A stretch of 64,000 nucleotides of DNA, taken from NCBI GenBank assembly GCA_018894105.1, contig CM032117.1:45866501-45930500 (forward strand), in the 5' to 3' direction. This document shows positions 1 to 11,182 of the stretch, one piece after another. The position numbers and the translations under genes were made by a program. Numbering within the stretch: position 1 is the first letter of the stretch; every line of letters begins with the position of its first letter. The notes under the pieces are model-generated. The model ran no database searches. It had not been told where the DNA came from and saw only the letters and a list, made by a program, of their open reading frames with translations. Origin of the DNA: Jacaranda mimosifolia. Taxonomy: Eukaryota > Streptophyta > Magnoliopsida > Lamiales > Bignoniaceae.

Positions 1-335
1 ATGTGAAGTACCCAATGAAGATGGATGTGACATAGCTTGTGAAATAGGCTGAGTGGTGGGCTCTGACACAGTTCCTAGAATATTATTGTGTTGTCTCCTA
101 CTTGCTGTCCCCTTTTTCTACACACACAAACAAATAAAATTAATTGCATAAAGTTGGTCACAATATAAAATTACAAACAAATAAACTTAATCACTAACCT
201 TTAGCAATTTGGAGTCAGGATGAATTGCATTTTTACAAGTCCCAATGTTGTGTCCAAGCTGCAAGCACCTTGAGTAAGTATGTGTGAGACCCTTCCTTGT
301 AGACTGTGACTGCACTTTATCTTGGCTTTTTCGCC

Positions 336-758
336 TCATCTTCTTGGGCCTTCCCCTTTTCTCTTGGAAGATGGTGGCTGCAGTAGAGTATAACTAGTCT
401 TGATGAAGTCACTTGGACCTCTAACTCCATGAATCATGTGGTCTCTTAAATACATATCTTTCTTAAAATATGCATCCACATAATCTTCTACATTATATCT
501 TCTCTCTGCTATAGCTACATATGCATGTGGACAAGGGTAGCCATTTAGTTGAAACATCCCACATGTACATGTACCCTTATCCAAGACAACCACATACTTT
601 CTTGTTGGAGAAAGGACCTCAAATTCATTCTCACCACACCATCTTGGAACACAATTTCTTGAGATCTTGAAAAACTTATCAAGTTTCCTTAGTATATTAA
701 GGCACACTAATCCTCCATATTTTTCCATTCCTTGTCTTTTTACTTGTATTCTTGTCAT
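336..758 (-). pseudogene. SWIM zinc finger and C-terminal part of the MULE-A transposase
   Basis: The frame is continuous with the catalytic core (774-776 TAG is directly upstream). It contains the SWIM motif CTCGMFQLNGYPCPHA (CxC...CxH), typical of MULE transposases and FAR1-like proteins and thought to contact DNA or protein. The open frame ends at 336 because of a one-base shift in an A/G run. In the shifted frame the protein continues into a degenerate zinc knuckle (RCLQLGHNIGTC, with a Tyr where the first Cys is usual) to a GT donor near 197. Confidence 0.85.
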
Positions 759-974
759 GAGTCTTTCTCTAATCTACTCAAACATAGAAACAATGGACTT
801 ATCCCTAGCAGCAAGAATGTATTTGTTGAATGATTCATATAAGTTGTTTACAAGAATGTCTGACTTACATCTTGTGGAGAAGTGAGATCTTGTCTAGTGT
901 ACTGGTGGTATTTTCCTCAACCACTCTGCTGCAGTTTCAACATTCACATTTAATTTTGGATCCACAACCTCAAT

Positions 975-1913
975 TTACTTCATGGTTGCCTCAAACTCTG
1001 CCTTGTTGGCTGTACTTGCAGCCATCCAAAATAATTTCTTCAACTCTGCAGAGCTATACTTCTCTTTTAAGTTTGCATAGAGATGTTTTGCACAATATTT
1101 GTGTTCACACCCTAGCATCAGCTCATCAAGGGCATTAATCAAACCTTTTTGTCTATCAAAAATAAAGGTCCACCTAAGATCTTCCCTGCCACCAATATCC
1201 AATAACAACGCTGACAAAAACCATGTCCATGTATCCCTGTTTTCAACTTCCACAATAGCAATGGCAATGGGATACATATTATCATTTCCATCCTTCCCAA
1301 CTGCCACCAACAACTGTCCACCATGCACAGTTTTCAGGAAACATCCATCAAGCCCAATAATTGGCCTACAACTTGCTACAAAACCTTCTTTCATAGCATG
1401 TAGACTAAAGTACGTCCTCTGAAAGGTTGGAGTCTCCAAATCAGGATTCCTTCTCAGTATAATCTTGCTGTTTGGATTGCTCTCCCTAACTGTCTCACAA
1501 TAATCCCAAAGCAGCTCATATTCCTTGTTGTCTACACCCCATAATTTATACATTGCAGTTTTTTTTGCCCTTAGTACCTTCCAAATTGTCACTTCAACAC
1601 CAACTTTTCTTTTAATTATCCCCTGCAGCTCATCTTTGACAATTTTCTCAACCCTCTTTGCTAAATATCTATAGTCAGCAAGATTGTTTTGACTACCTCT
1701 AGTACATGTATGATTTCCTTTCATGGTCTTCACTTGGAAAATGTTTGAGCTCTGAACCTTTGAAGTGTGGACCCTCCAGTCACATCCCTTTGCACACTTA
1801 AATGTCACTCTATTGCTGTCATTTTTTTCATACACCACTTCATAACCTTTTCTGACACACCAATACCTCAGTACATCCCTATATTCTTTAACTCCATTAA
1901 ACTTTAAGCCCAC
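975..1913 (-). pseudogene. MULE-A transposase catalytic core
   Basis: 312 residues open in one frame (the upstream end is a frameshift, not a true start; the first codon is GTG). The first part carries the Cys/His DNA-binding motif (CAKGCDWRVH followed by a downstream NHTC). The core has the first acidic site in GLDGCFLK, the HGGQLLVAVGKDGN block, the second acidic site in FDRQKGL, and the CEHKYCAKH signature. These are the hallmarks of MULE transposases (DDE family, related to FAR1/FHY3). Both visible catalytic Asp residues are retained, unlike in MULE-B. Downstream frame continues past three stops to the SWIM finger. Confidence 0.88.
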
Positions 1914-2605
1914 AGTTAATTCAAAAGATTTCAGGTTTTGCCTTATTTGAAAAAGGGATGCCTTGGAAGGTCTTCATCTGAACCCTCCAAACTAATTAGA
2001 TCATCTTTTTCACTAAGATCACTGTACCAACACTCTTCTGTTGTAACTGTCTATTTTTTCCTTCTGCCCTTACCTTCGGATAACTTTTTTCCCATCTTCT
2101 TCATCTTTTGGAGCAATTCTTTCTTAGAAAGATGTTTGCTCATGAAGATGTCATCAGCATCTGACCCTTCTATATCCTCAAAAGCTTCACTAGGAGCATC
2201 TGATTCAGTTTCTGTTGACTCTTCCTATGATAAACCCTGGTAATCTGAATCACTAGAGTTAGAGAATAATTCTTCATCTTCTTCTCCATCTTCAAACTCC
2301 ATATTAGTTGCTGCCCTTTTGGATTTCTCTTCATTGGGGATCTGTCTTCTTGATTGTCTTGCTTTTGGTACCCTTGATCTTGATATATTATCTTCAAAGT
2401 TCCTCCCTGATGTTACCCCAACTAAATCATCCTTTACATTTTGGCTCTCTTCACCTAAAACATCAATACCAGGCTCTATATCTTAGCTCTAATCACCCAG
2501 AAATTCATGAGCATTATCAACCTCAGTATCTCTTTGCTCCTGCTGGTCACTCAATTTATATTCACCGTGACCAAAGCTACTTTGTTGAGTTGAAGCTTCC
2601 ACATG

Positions 2606-3277
2606 CTACCTGTATTCATCTTGCACAATGTGCTCAGGTTGTTCAACTTGTTCAATAACTTGATCATGCACTCTATCACTAGGTTCAGGTTGTTCCTTAC
2701 CTTCTTCATGCACTACCTTAAATGATTGCTCAGGTTGTACTGCTTGTTGATCATCTTCTTCATCCATTATATCATATGCAACATCTGCATCCACCGAATA
2801 GGCTTGAGTTGCATTCTCTTCATAACTATCATCAAAATTAATGTCCTTCAATAGATCATCTATATTGGCTCTCAAAGAATCCCTCACATTGTCATTCTCC
2901 ATTATACTAATAGCTTCTTCATTGATGATAATGTTCCCTTGAGTGTCAATAACATATAAAGGCTCTGCTTGACTATTATCTACATATAAAGTACATCCAG
3001 GCTTTCCTTTGAAATAACAAATAAGGTCACATATTCCTGAATCTCCACTGCAAAGCCTTAACCCATTTTCCATTGACATGCCTGGGATAACATAATAGAA
3101 GTCCACATTGACAGCTTTCTCATCAGTCAAAGTGTACAGTTCATATAAGAAATCTTGGTTCAGGTAGTCTAGATTCAACCTTGGGTAGTCATGCCTTGAT
3201 CCTCCAACATATCTAGTTTCAGGAGATCTCTCTAATCTATGCCCCACAAACATCGTAAGATGGATTAATGGCTCCAT
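2606..3277 (-). pseudogene. PB1-like N-terminal domain of the MULE-A transposase
   Basis: A 223-residue open stretch starting MEPLIHLTMFVGHR, with the pattern (YVGG, the aromatic-rich YELYTLTDEKAVNVDFYY, then GLRLC) seen at the N terminus of many plant MULE transposases. This is described in domain databases as PB1-like. The copy at 47.5 kb has a matching block ending in the same 'VIDTQGNI' phrase. The second half is very acidic and rich in Val, Glu and Gln. It ends at a TAG where a Gln codon is likely; reading through keeps the same frame. Role in transposition is not established. Confidence 0.7.
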
Positions 3278-3487
3278 CGTTAATGATCTATAAAAATTAA
3301 ATAAGTCATATTAGCAAATTGACAAAATGACACCACAACATAAAAAAGACCACACCTACTAAAACAATGCATAAAATAAACATAACACCTTAATTAAATA
3401 AGACAAGTACCAAAAGGTATATCATAAGCATTACATCAGCTAACAACAACAGAAAACTAACTCCATCACCAGGGACCACTAAAAATA

Positions 3488-3666
3488 GATTAATAAACAC
3501 AAACAGCAGACGTGGGACCCCCACTTACAACATATAAAAAAACATTAAGAGGGGACCATTAAGGTCTTTTGACTCAGATTAATAAACACAAGCAGCAAAC
3601 ATGGGACCCCCACTTACAACATATAAAAAAACATTAAGAGGGGGACCATTAAGGTCTTTTGACTCA
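3488..3666. repeat. Two-copy tandem repeat, unit 89-90 bp, in the MULE-A leader
   Basis: The block beginning GATTAATAAACACAA at 3488 recurs at 3577 with only a few differences; each copy ends AAGGTCTTTTGACTCA. It lies in the non-coding part of MULE-A between its right end and the transposase start, where promoter elements would be expected. Confidence 0.9.
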
Positions 3667-4425
3667 AACATGGGATATTTTGCTAACAGTTAACAAAGCT
3701 ACTTTGTCATCATATCCATTTCAGTCCAACATGTATGTTTTACCAAAGCCGAAATACTACTACATGGGACCAGAACAAACTTCTCCATTCAAATGAATTT
3801 ACAGTACAAAATATTAAACAAAAAGGAACGCTAAATCATTAAACCAACAATGTATGTCCCACAATATTACCGCATATAAACAATAGCCTAGCTCTCGAAG
3901 CACATTGTGGTTACTTAAAATATATAGGGTTCAACTAAACTTAACCATGGAAATAGAAAGCAACTGGTTAACCATAGAAACACAAAGAACATGGTGTTAC
4001 CTGTAACTCTCGCTCTTCAGCTCTACTACACTACTTTGTGCCCTAGTTTCTTCATTCTGCTAAATTGAATCTCCATTCCATTATTCTCGATAATGAAGAA
4101 ATACTAACTTAATCGAAATGGAAGTAATGTTTTGTTTTTCTATGAATGGTAGGGTTCTTGATCTGGGGCCTTTTTCGCTGACGGAAGTAGTGAATTTGGG
4201 GAAGAAGTGAAGAATGTGGAAACGTATGTTTGAAAATCAACACGGATTGAATGTAATATATACAAGGGTATTATTGTGCTCACAGGGTCAAAATAGTTGT
4301 AAACTGATAGTTGGGGCACATGAGTCATTATTCTTAAAACACGAGATGTTTTTAGCAATTTATTATTTCAGAAGGGGTTATTAGCTAATTTGAATTTTCA
4401 CATGGTGGTTATATGCAATTCTCCC

Positions 4426-4889
4426 TAAGCAAATAGTACAATTTTTAATTAGTAATTGACTTTATAATTGATTATTAGTACTTATTAATAATAATAATAA
4501 TAATGACATTTAAGTATATTAATTATAAAGTCAACCAACAATAATTATGTTGATTAACTTTATTCTTCAATATTTTTTCTATATTACAATAATTTTTTAA
4601 ATTTATTCTTTTTTTTCCTAATTCTTCAATTATAATTTATATATATTCATATATAGATTATAAGATTTTTATTGAAAAATATAAACAATATATTATTTAA
4701 TAAATATATATTTGGATCGGATATTAAACGGATCGGATACGCATTTACCATATTCGTATCCATTTATAATCGGATATCTACTAATCGAATACGGATAATA
4801 TCCACTTTAAACGGATGTGGATAAATTTTGTATAAACGGATACGAATGCGAACGGTAAATGAATTTTTGAATATCCATTTATAGCCCTA
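4426..4889 (-). mobile_element. hAT-like non-autonomous element, fragment
   Basis: Reverse-oriented relative of the element at 60583-61401. The right end, read in reverse, starts TAGGGCTATAAATGGATATT and then shows the same run of GGATACGAAT-type repeats; the AT-rich interior also matches (AATTGACTTTATAATT and ATTACAATAATTTTTT blocks). It stops abruptly at the MULE-A terminus, so the rest should lie left of the window, beyond MULE-A. The right end abuts gypsy gag sequence at 4890. Confidence 0.7.
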
Positions 4890-4894
4890 CCTAG

Positions 4895-5335
4895 AAGCAT
4901 CTGGAAAACTTCTTGATGAGGATGGAGCTCTACGACTTGAGTGAAGTTGCATACTGCAAGCTGTTCAACACCACGCTCACCAAGCATGCTTTAATGTGGT
5001 TGAACCAAATGCCAGCTAGATCTATCAGTGGATACGAGTTGATAGCCTAGTGCTTCCTCTAGAACTTCTCCATCAACCATAGATACCCAAAGATAGCTGC
5101 CTACATGTTCACCATCAAATGGAAAGATAGAGAGTCCTTGAGAAACTACCTCAATCGCTTCATCCATGCGATACATGTGATCTCCACATTAATCAGGAGT
5201 TCCTGCCCAAAACCATCAGCAAAGCTTGAAGCACTTGAAGTTTTAGGAGTCGATTGCTGGAAAACCCCATGCTACTCTAGAAGAGTTCCTGATACGTGTT
5301 GAGAAGCACATCAGATTTAAGAAAGCTGTGACTTC
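4895..5335 (+). pseudogene. gypsy gag (capsid region), degenerate
   Basis: One frame reads ELYDLSEVAYCKLFNTTL, then ALMWLNQMPARSISGYELIA, two stops, then FSINHRYPKIAAYMF and ESLRNYLNRFIHAIH. This is the plant Retrotrans_gag pattern (aromatic 'W-F-N-Q-L-P' block, 'F...Q-F-S' block, 'E-S-L-R-x-Y-x-x-R-F' block). It packages the retrotransposon RNA in intact elements. Interrupted by stops and not functional. Confidence 0.7.
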
Positions 5336-5544
5336 TCAGAAGGCCCACAAGTGCAAAACAAGTAATGACGGAAATAATAATAATAGAAGTGAGAAGATCA
5401 TGGATGCAATCCCCTCTAACTTTTCTCCACCTACACACTGCTTACTGACCACAAATGGAGATTCTAACTATGGCATTGTAGCATTGACTCATCCAGCATC
5501 CTCTCTAGATGACAATAAAGGATATAAAGAAGTAGAATTATAAT

Positions 5545-6345
5545 AAGTGGTGTTGCTTCCACCGCAACAATGCACCTATTGAGGGGTGCAAACATCTAAC
5601 ATATAAGATTGAAAAGTTGATCCAGAGAGGACACCCAAAAAAATGTGGCATAGAAGCCAAACGGTCCAAAAAGATTTGGTAGCGAAAAGAAGTGAGGACT
5701 ATTTGTGATGGCCTGACGAACATCCGAATCCCAAGGCCCAACATCATCAACATGATTCACAGAATCTCCCTATGGCTGGCGTCATTTCAGTCATCTTAGG
5801 AAGACCTACTGGTAGAGACTCTACTAATAAAAGAAAAGTACTAGTGCAAGTAGCGACAAGACAGATGCAAGCTCATTCAGTTGATCCCATCTAGGAAATT
5901 TTCGAAGCACGCCCCCTAACATATAGCATTAATTTTGAGAAGAGAACCTCAAACCCATGCGGGAAGAACATAATGATGCACTGGTGATCTCTGCATCCCT
6001 CGCTAACTTCTAGGTGAATAAGATATTAGTGGATAATGGCAGCTCAGCTGACATCGTATTCCATAATATATTTCTCCAACTAAACATGGACAATGTGTAG
6101 CTGCAAAAAATCAATAACCCTTGGGGTTCACAGGTGACACTACAGAAGTGTTGTGCAAGGTGTTGCTACCTTTCTCTCTGAGTACTCATACCAAGCAAGT
6201 GAAGAAGATGGTGAAATTCCTAGCAGTCAAGACTCCATCTACTTACAATGTGATCCTGGGGAGACCCACCTTAAACTTATTCCGAGCGGTGGTCTCGCAT
6301 ACTACATGAAGCTAAAGTTCCCGACTTTAAGTGCAACTAGTAGAT
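5545..6345 (+). pseudogene. gypsy zinc knuckle and aspartic protease, degenerate
   Basis: Begins with a knuckle-like block (CCFHRNNAPIEGCKHL, then KIEKLIQRGH) matching the gag C terminus of Tat-type elements; the His of the knuckle is not clear. Further on, the protease active-site phrase KILVDNGSSADIVF is intact near 6020-6065. A downstream block STYNVILGRPTLNLFRAVVS (6237-6297) continues in another frame as YMKLKFPTLS. Frameshifts and stops separate the blocks. After about 6540 no pol sequence follows. Confidence 0.75.
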
Positions 6346-6785
6346 CCATTGACAATATATGAGTAGTCAGAGAATGCACGACAATATTTTGAAGAATATC
6401 AAGACTTTTACCCCCAAGACTAATCAAACAAAGGAGCTGCAAGATAGCAAGAAGAAAGGCAAAGATAAAGGCGCATTCCAAGACACTAGCATCATGGAGA
6501 TATTCATGTCGTGAGCCACCCTTAGATTATTGAACGCACCACCGATGGCGCCTCTTCGGCATCTTATTTTCTTTAGATTGATTTTTATTAAGTAGTTAGC
6601 ATTTGTTCTAAAGTACCATTTCCCTTCGATAAGAAGTTGTTTTTCCTAAACTTGAATAAAGCCAAACCTTAGGGAACGTCACTCCTTCGTTGTTAATAAA
6701 AATATGAATAAGTTCTACTTTCTTTACATTGTTTTTACTTATTGCTGAATGAGTTACTTGGTGATTGTGCACTAGCTTTTAGAGC

Positions 6786-7340
6786 AAGCTTAACTAATTT
6801 GCTATAAAGCCATTATACCCCTGGGGTACATGGTAGCCACACATAAGCTCATTGTAAATCCCTCTCAAAGGTAAGTGGCAGTACCCTTGACTCTTTTTGG
6901 TGTAAGCCTACTGTACGGTCCCTTTGAAGGGTATGGTAGTTGCGCATGAGCCCATCATAAATCCTCTCTGGAGGTAAGTGGCTACACCCACAAACTTTTT
7001 TTGGCATAAACCTACTATACGATCCCTCTAAGGGTACATAGTAGTTGTGCGTAAGCCACTGTAAATTCTTCCTGAAGATAAGTGACATTATCTTCTACTT
7101 TTTTTGGCATAAACCAATAGACTTCCCTCCGGGGCAATGTGGTTGCCATGTGTAAGGCCACTAAAACTACCTCTTTAGAGGAAAGTGGTTGCATCATAAC
7201 AATATCAAAAGAATTAATACAACATTTAAACTAATTTTGCATAAGCTCGTTATGAGGTCTCCCAAGAGCTAAATGGTTGCACTTGTAAAATTAACCATCA
7301 AACCCCATGAGGGTATGTGGCCAACACATCACATCTTATT
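6786..7340 (+). repeat. Degenerate minisatellite, about five units of about 103 bp
   Basis: Repeating landmarks are a GTAGTTGCGCATGAGCC-like block (6833, 6936, 7041, about 7139), a CTTTTTTTGGCATAAACC-like block and a GATCCCTCTAAGGGTAC-like block; spacing is 103, 105 and about 98 bp, with a fifth, weaker unit near 7240. It occupies the same place in its element (between pol and the antisense ORF) as the 50-bp array at 15218-15582, a position where Tat-lineage elements often carry tandem repeats. Confidence 0.8.
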
Positions 7341-8075
7341 AAGAATAACTCAACGTCTGGTGATGAGGCCTCTTAAGCGAGGCTCACACCTTGACGTCAC
7401 CATAATACTTAGCATGAATAACAAAGACCACATGAACGAGGCCCACAATTAAACTTTACTACAACCTTGATTGTAGCATCGAAACTCCCCAAACAAGACT
7501 CATTGTAATTGTGAAACATCATCATAATACTTGATTTTCATAAGCCCTTGCTAGTGAGATTGTTAACCACATTTAAAATAAATGACTAAGTACTACAATG
7601 AAACCTCACAACTGAGGTGTTCAATTGATTTGGATAAAATTGATTAAGTATCACGATAAGACCTCGCCACTAAGGCACTCGAATAATTCTAAGTCAATTG
7701 ATGGATCATCTTGAAGAGATCCCTCTGGTGGATTTTTCTTATGCTATGATGCGCCACTATTAATAATGGGGACTAGCGAAAAAATTTAATAGATTGAGGC
7801 CCAGCGCCTCATTCATGTGCCCTTACTTCGCGTCATGCACATCCTAATAATTCAACTACAGTTGGAAGTCATTCATTTGACAAAATGTGTGAAAAAACAT
7901 GAATGAATAAAAAACTTCCCTAAGCAAAAAAAGAGTAAGCATCCACAATGACAAAAAATACAAAAATATCTGGCCTATAGTTGGCCTCTGAAAGAAACAC
8001 CCTAACCCAAAAAACAAGCTAAAATACTGCGGAGCTAGAGAAAAATGCTTAGTTCTAAAACACATAAAAAATAGA
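7341..8075. other. Non-coding 3' region of the decayed gypsy element
   Basis: No gene seen. A second weak tandem pattern is visible at about 7565-7690 (AAGTACTACAATGAAACCTC and AAGTATCACGATAAGACCTC about 65 bp apart). The rest is unique-looking sequence with scattered stops in all frames. Confidence 0.5.
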
Positions 8076-8080
8076 GATTC

Positions 8081-10548
8081 CTATCTACTACTCATACTCT
8101 GAAAAATCTCTCCACTCCTGCAGAGCTGCATCAACAGGATCCTCCACCAAGGCATATCTATCAGTATTACATGCCCTCCAGGCCCTCTAATAGATAGATT
8201 GACTAGAATAGTGGGATCCAACATCAACAAGACCTCGGCTGGGCACAACCCAATCACACTCAAAATACGACGACAACCCTGAATGATCTACTAATAGATT
8301 GATGTTGCCTCCATCGATCTCAACTTCCTTGAAAAATTCGTCAGAATCCTTGAACTCTTTGATTGCATCCTCAATAGCAGCACTAATAAGCATTTTCCAG
8401 TAGAAGACTCCAAAAACTTCTTTCTAGTCTTCACCTCCTTTCCGTATCATGCCTTCAACTGCTCATGTTCCTTATGTAACTTCACAAACTTTTCTTCTAC
8501 CCCTGATGCAGAGCTTATTCGACAGCCTCCTCCTTAAGTTGTGTTATCATCACTGCCGCTCCTTTTTCCATAGGAGGTATCTGCTCAGCTAAGTCCTAAG
8601 CTTGTACTAAAAAAAAAATAAGGCAAAAAGATCAACAAATTATACATCACTACAAAAAAGAATAAGTATGCAGAACAAACTAAGTTTTGAAACGAACACT
8701 TACCCGTGCAAAGTCCCCAGCAACTATCTCAGTCAATTAAGAAGAAGAGTATAACTTGATTGTATTCAATTACTATGCTCTCATGTAATCATTGTTGAAG
8801 ACAGTCTTATCTACGTTCCCAAGATAGTCGATGCCATAGCTCTGGCATGAACCATAGCGAAAAAGTCCTTTGCCTTCCCTGGCATGAAAGAGACAAGTTG
8901 ATTGTAGATAAGCGCCTCCAGTAACTGATCCACATGTGTACTTCCTAACTGGCATGGAACCTTAGGCACCTCGTCTATATTAGGAAAATGCGTTAAATGA
9001 GGCGATATAGCACGCAACTCACTCAACCATCGATTGAGTGGCTAAGCACCGCCCAACTGGTGACGCTTCATTATGTTGCTGCTCTTCTGCGTGCCTTTCA
9101 TATGTACCTCCTTCCACCCTCTAAGCACGGATCCTAGCTAAACTAACATTTTTTCCTATTGAAAAGTACAGAGTACATAGCTAAGCATAAGTATTAATGA
9201 GAATGCAAATAAGCAATAACTCAAATATATGCGCAAGCAGCTAACCAAAAAAAATAAATATATATATATACACACACTAAATACCCACTAGAAATATATA
9301 AGTGATGTCAAAGGGTTATTCGAATAAACATGCCTCCTCAAAACTCTTACAAAGGTCACAATAAACTTGAGCTAAATGAACTAAAGATGGAGAACTGCTC
9401 CACTCACGAGGAATGCCCCAACCCTCATCATCAACAAAGAAGTATCTATCTTTCCAAGGCCACCCTGAAGAAGGCAACCTACTCAGAAATTTGCTATTGG
9501 ATATGAAAAAGGGCTCATTGGGCTCATTGGGCACCTTACACACCTTAAATAAAATGTGAAAACTATTTAAAGAGTCGGGCAAATCTAAGTTAGTCAAATG
9601 CTATCAAAATCCCATGAAGTATACAAAAAAGTTAAACACAAACTTACTTAAATACAGTCCATAGCTCCTCACTACATCCAATAAAAGGGATCTGTAGGCA
9701 AAGAAAACTCACAAGTGAAGCAACTACTGAGTATGGTGAAGTACCCTTTGGGAGGTAACAACATATTATCACTCTATGAAGAAAGGAGGAACTCAAGCTC
9801 CTTAAAAACACATATCTTGCATCTTAAAACACTTAACCACCTATACTGGAGTAAATATCTAATACTTGCGACTTAAGCAAAGCTACTATTGATGATAGGA
9901 CCATCTTCGGACACCTCATCGAAAGAATCCTCTACTCCAGACTCAAACTCGAACCCAAAATAACTCATAAACTAAATACTGATGCTCAATCTTTGAGACT
10001 CACAATCATTTTCTAACACTTGAGCAGACAATGCACCCAATAAATAGCTCGCGTGTCATTAATATGTAGCAACACTATGATAGAGAAGACCCCCATGAAT
10101 TCGGATAAGCCTAGATAACCTGCAACCTCCTAGAGTAGTGGCCGACTGCGAACGAGGCAGCAACATCCCTTAGCAAACACTAAGTGGGACCATGAAAAAT
10201 GAGCCTTGCGAGTGCCAACCCGCTGGGTGTATATCCAAAGCGCCCCATGGGGGCCCTAGATTGGTGTTGTGCATGCCAACTACAAGTGATCCAAAGGCAC
10301 CATGAAATAAGTCGTGGAGGTGCCCAATGATGGTGCTTTATGTACACCCAACAAGGGTGCCTCATGGGCACTACTATCGGGTGTAGAAGGAGCAAACAAA
10401 TCTCAACCACGCCGACCGACCAGTTATCTAGTGGTGACTCAAAGATAACACCCCCGCCATTGCCTTTCCCTACCATCTTGATCTTTGACTCTAGGACTAG
10501 ACTTGACTCAAAATGGGACCTACTCTCTAACATGATTTGACTCAACAA
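8081..10548 (-). pseudogene. Antisense extra ORF of the decayed gypsy element (gypsy-type transposase domain), degenerate
   Basis: Scattered minus-strand open blocks read in order from right to left: 10548-10180 (a serine/glycine-rich start), a weak block near 9700 (PPKGYFTILSSCFTCEF, SLPTDPFYW), 9597-9316 containing WKDRYFFVDDEGWGIPREW, 9026-8811 and 8393-8187 (acidic). The W-K-x-R-x-F-F-V...W-G-I-P-x-x-W phrase matches the domain called 'putative gypsy type transposon' (PF04195), found as an extra ORF in plant Tat-type elements and opposite to gag-pol. Function unknown. Heavily mutated. Confidence 0.55.
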
Positions 10549-10649
10549 GATTTAGAAAAGATTTACTAACCATAAGGAATAAAGTAAATTTGTGAATAAA
10601 AGAAGTAAGGTGAAAACAAAACAAGGAGAAGCAAGTACACATGTAGAAT

Positions 10650-11182
10650 CTTTTTCTTATTATTCTTTACTTCTATGACTTATATACACTGATTATTTAA
10701 GAATACTTTATACTATATTTATTTTATTGTAAACATTACTTTAACATTTTTATTTTCATTATAAATTTTTCATTTCTTTGTAGTGGAGCTCTATTTATTT
10801 TCTGTAATTTGTATATTAAGTTACGATCTTTTATATTTTGAAACTTATTTAGAGTCAACTTGTATATACTTGTGTCAATATTCACTTAGTACTCTTATTG
10901 TATAATAAATTTTATATAATTACCATAATCTACAAAATGAACCAAAGAATACAAAAATAAAGTTAAGTTTTTTTTTTTTTTTTTTTTGAGAAAGGAGAGC
11001 AAGGTTAAAAGAATTTACATAGAAGTATATATAAAATATTTTCCTTATTACCTTTCACTTTTATGCTTTGTACATAATATATTATTACTTATCCTTATTT
11101 TATATAAACATAACTCTAACATTTATCACTTCTCGTACAATGAGCCTTTAACTTAGTATGTTCTAAATTTTGACAAAGGTAC
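10650..11182. repeat. AT-rich tandem repeat, left part; second unit split by the gypsy insertion
   Basis: Two direct copies of an AT-rich block of about 350 bp. Copy 1 covers about 10655-10990. Copy 2 begins near 11010 and resumes after the retrotransposon at 21973-22130. Shared landmarks include TTATTATTCTTTACTTCTATG / TTATTACCTTTCACTTTTATG, AGTCAACTTGTATATACTTG / AGTCAACTTATGTATACTTT and AATAAATTTTATATAATTA / AATAAATTTTATCTAATTA. It may be an LTR remnant of the element to the left. A poly-T run is at about 10970-10987. Confidence 0.6.

Larger units (their letters stand above)
1..3277 (-). pseudogene. mudrA-like MULE transposase, broken by stops and frameshifts
   Basis: The gene reads from an ATG at 3275-3277 leftward. 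In order it shows a PB1-like N-terminal domain, a long acidic linker, a C2HC-type DNA-binding region, the MULE DDE core, a SWIM zinc finger and a zinc-knuckle tail. The linker stays in the same frame as the N-terminal domain down to about 1950, with in-frame stops at 2606, 2489, 2483, 2225 and 2051. A frameshift lies near 1914-1950. The core frame then runs to 336 with stops at 975, 894 and 774. Another one-base shift follows at about 340-355. The tail then reads to a splice donor near 197, with a further exon at about 1-117. Six of the eight stops are TAG. The product cannot be functional. Related in sequence and domain order to the copy at 47.5-53.0 kb. Confidence 0.85.
1..4425 (-). mobile_element. 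MULE-A, Mutator-like element, autonomous type, truncated by the window edge
   Basis: A Mutator-like DNA transposon whose transposase reads on the minus strand; its 3' part lies left of base 1. The right terminus is set near 4425. There the reverse complement begins GGGAGAATTGCATATAACC and continues with sequence clearly related to the termini of the elements at 26177-27629 and 46351-54830. Between the transposase start (3277) and this end lie about 1.1 kb of leader with a two-copy tandem repeat. The sequence just beyond the terminus belongs to a hAT-like repeat, so MULE-A seems to have inserted into it. A target duplication cannot be checked because the other end is outside the window. Confidence 0.8.
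4890..10650 (+). mobile_element. Decayed Tat-like Ty3/gypsy element lacking RT and integrase
   Basis: In the plus direction the order is gag (4890-5560), zinc knuckle and protease (5545-6345), a minisatellite (6786-7340), a second repetitive stretch, and an antisense extra ORF (8081-10548). This is the layout of Tat-lineage elements such as the one at 11183-21967, but no RT, RNase H or integrase is visible between 6345 and 6786. The 5' LTR and gag start are missing because the hAT-like fragment interrupts the element. A 3' LTR is not defined; the AT-rich repeat at about 10.65-11.18 kb is a candidate. Many stops and frameshifts. Confidence 0.6.
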
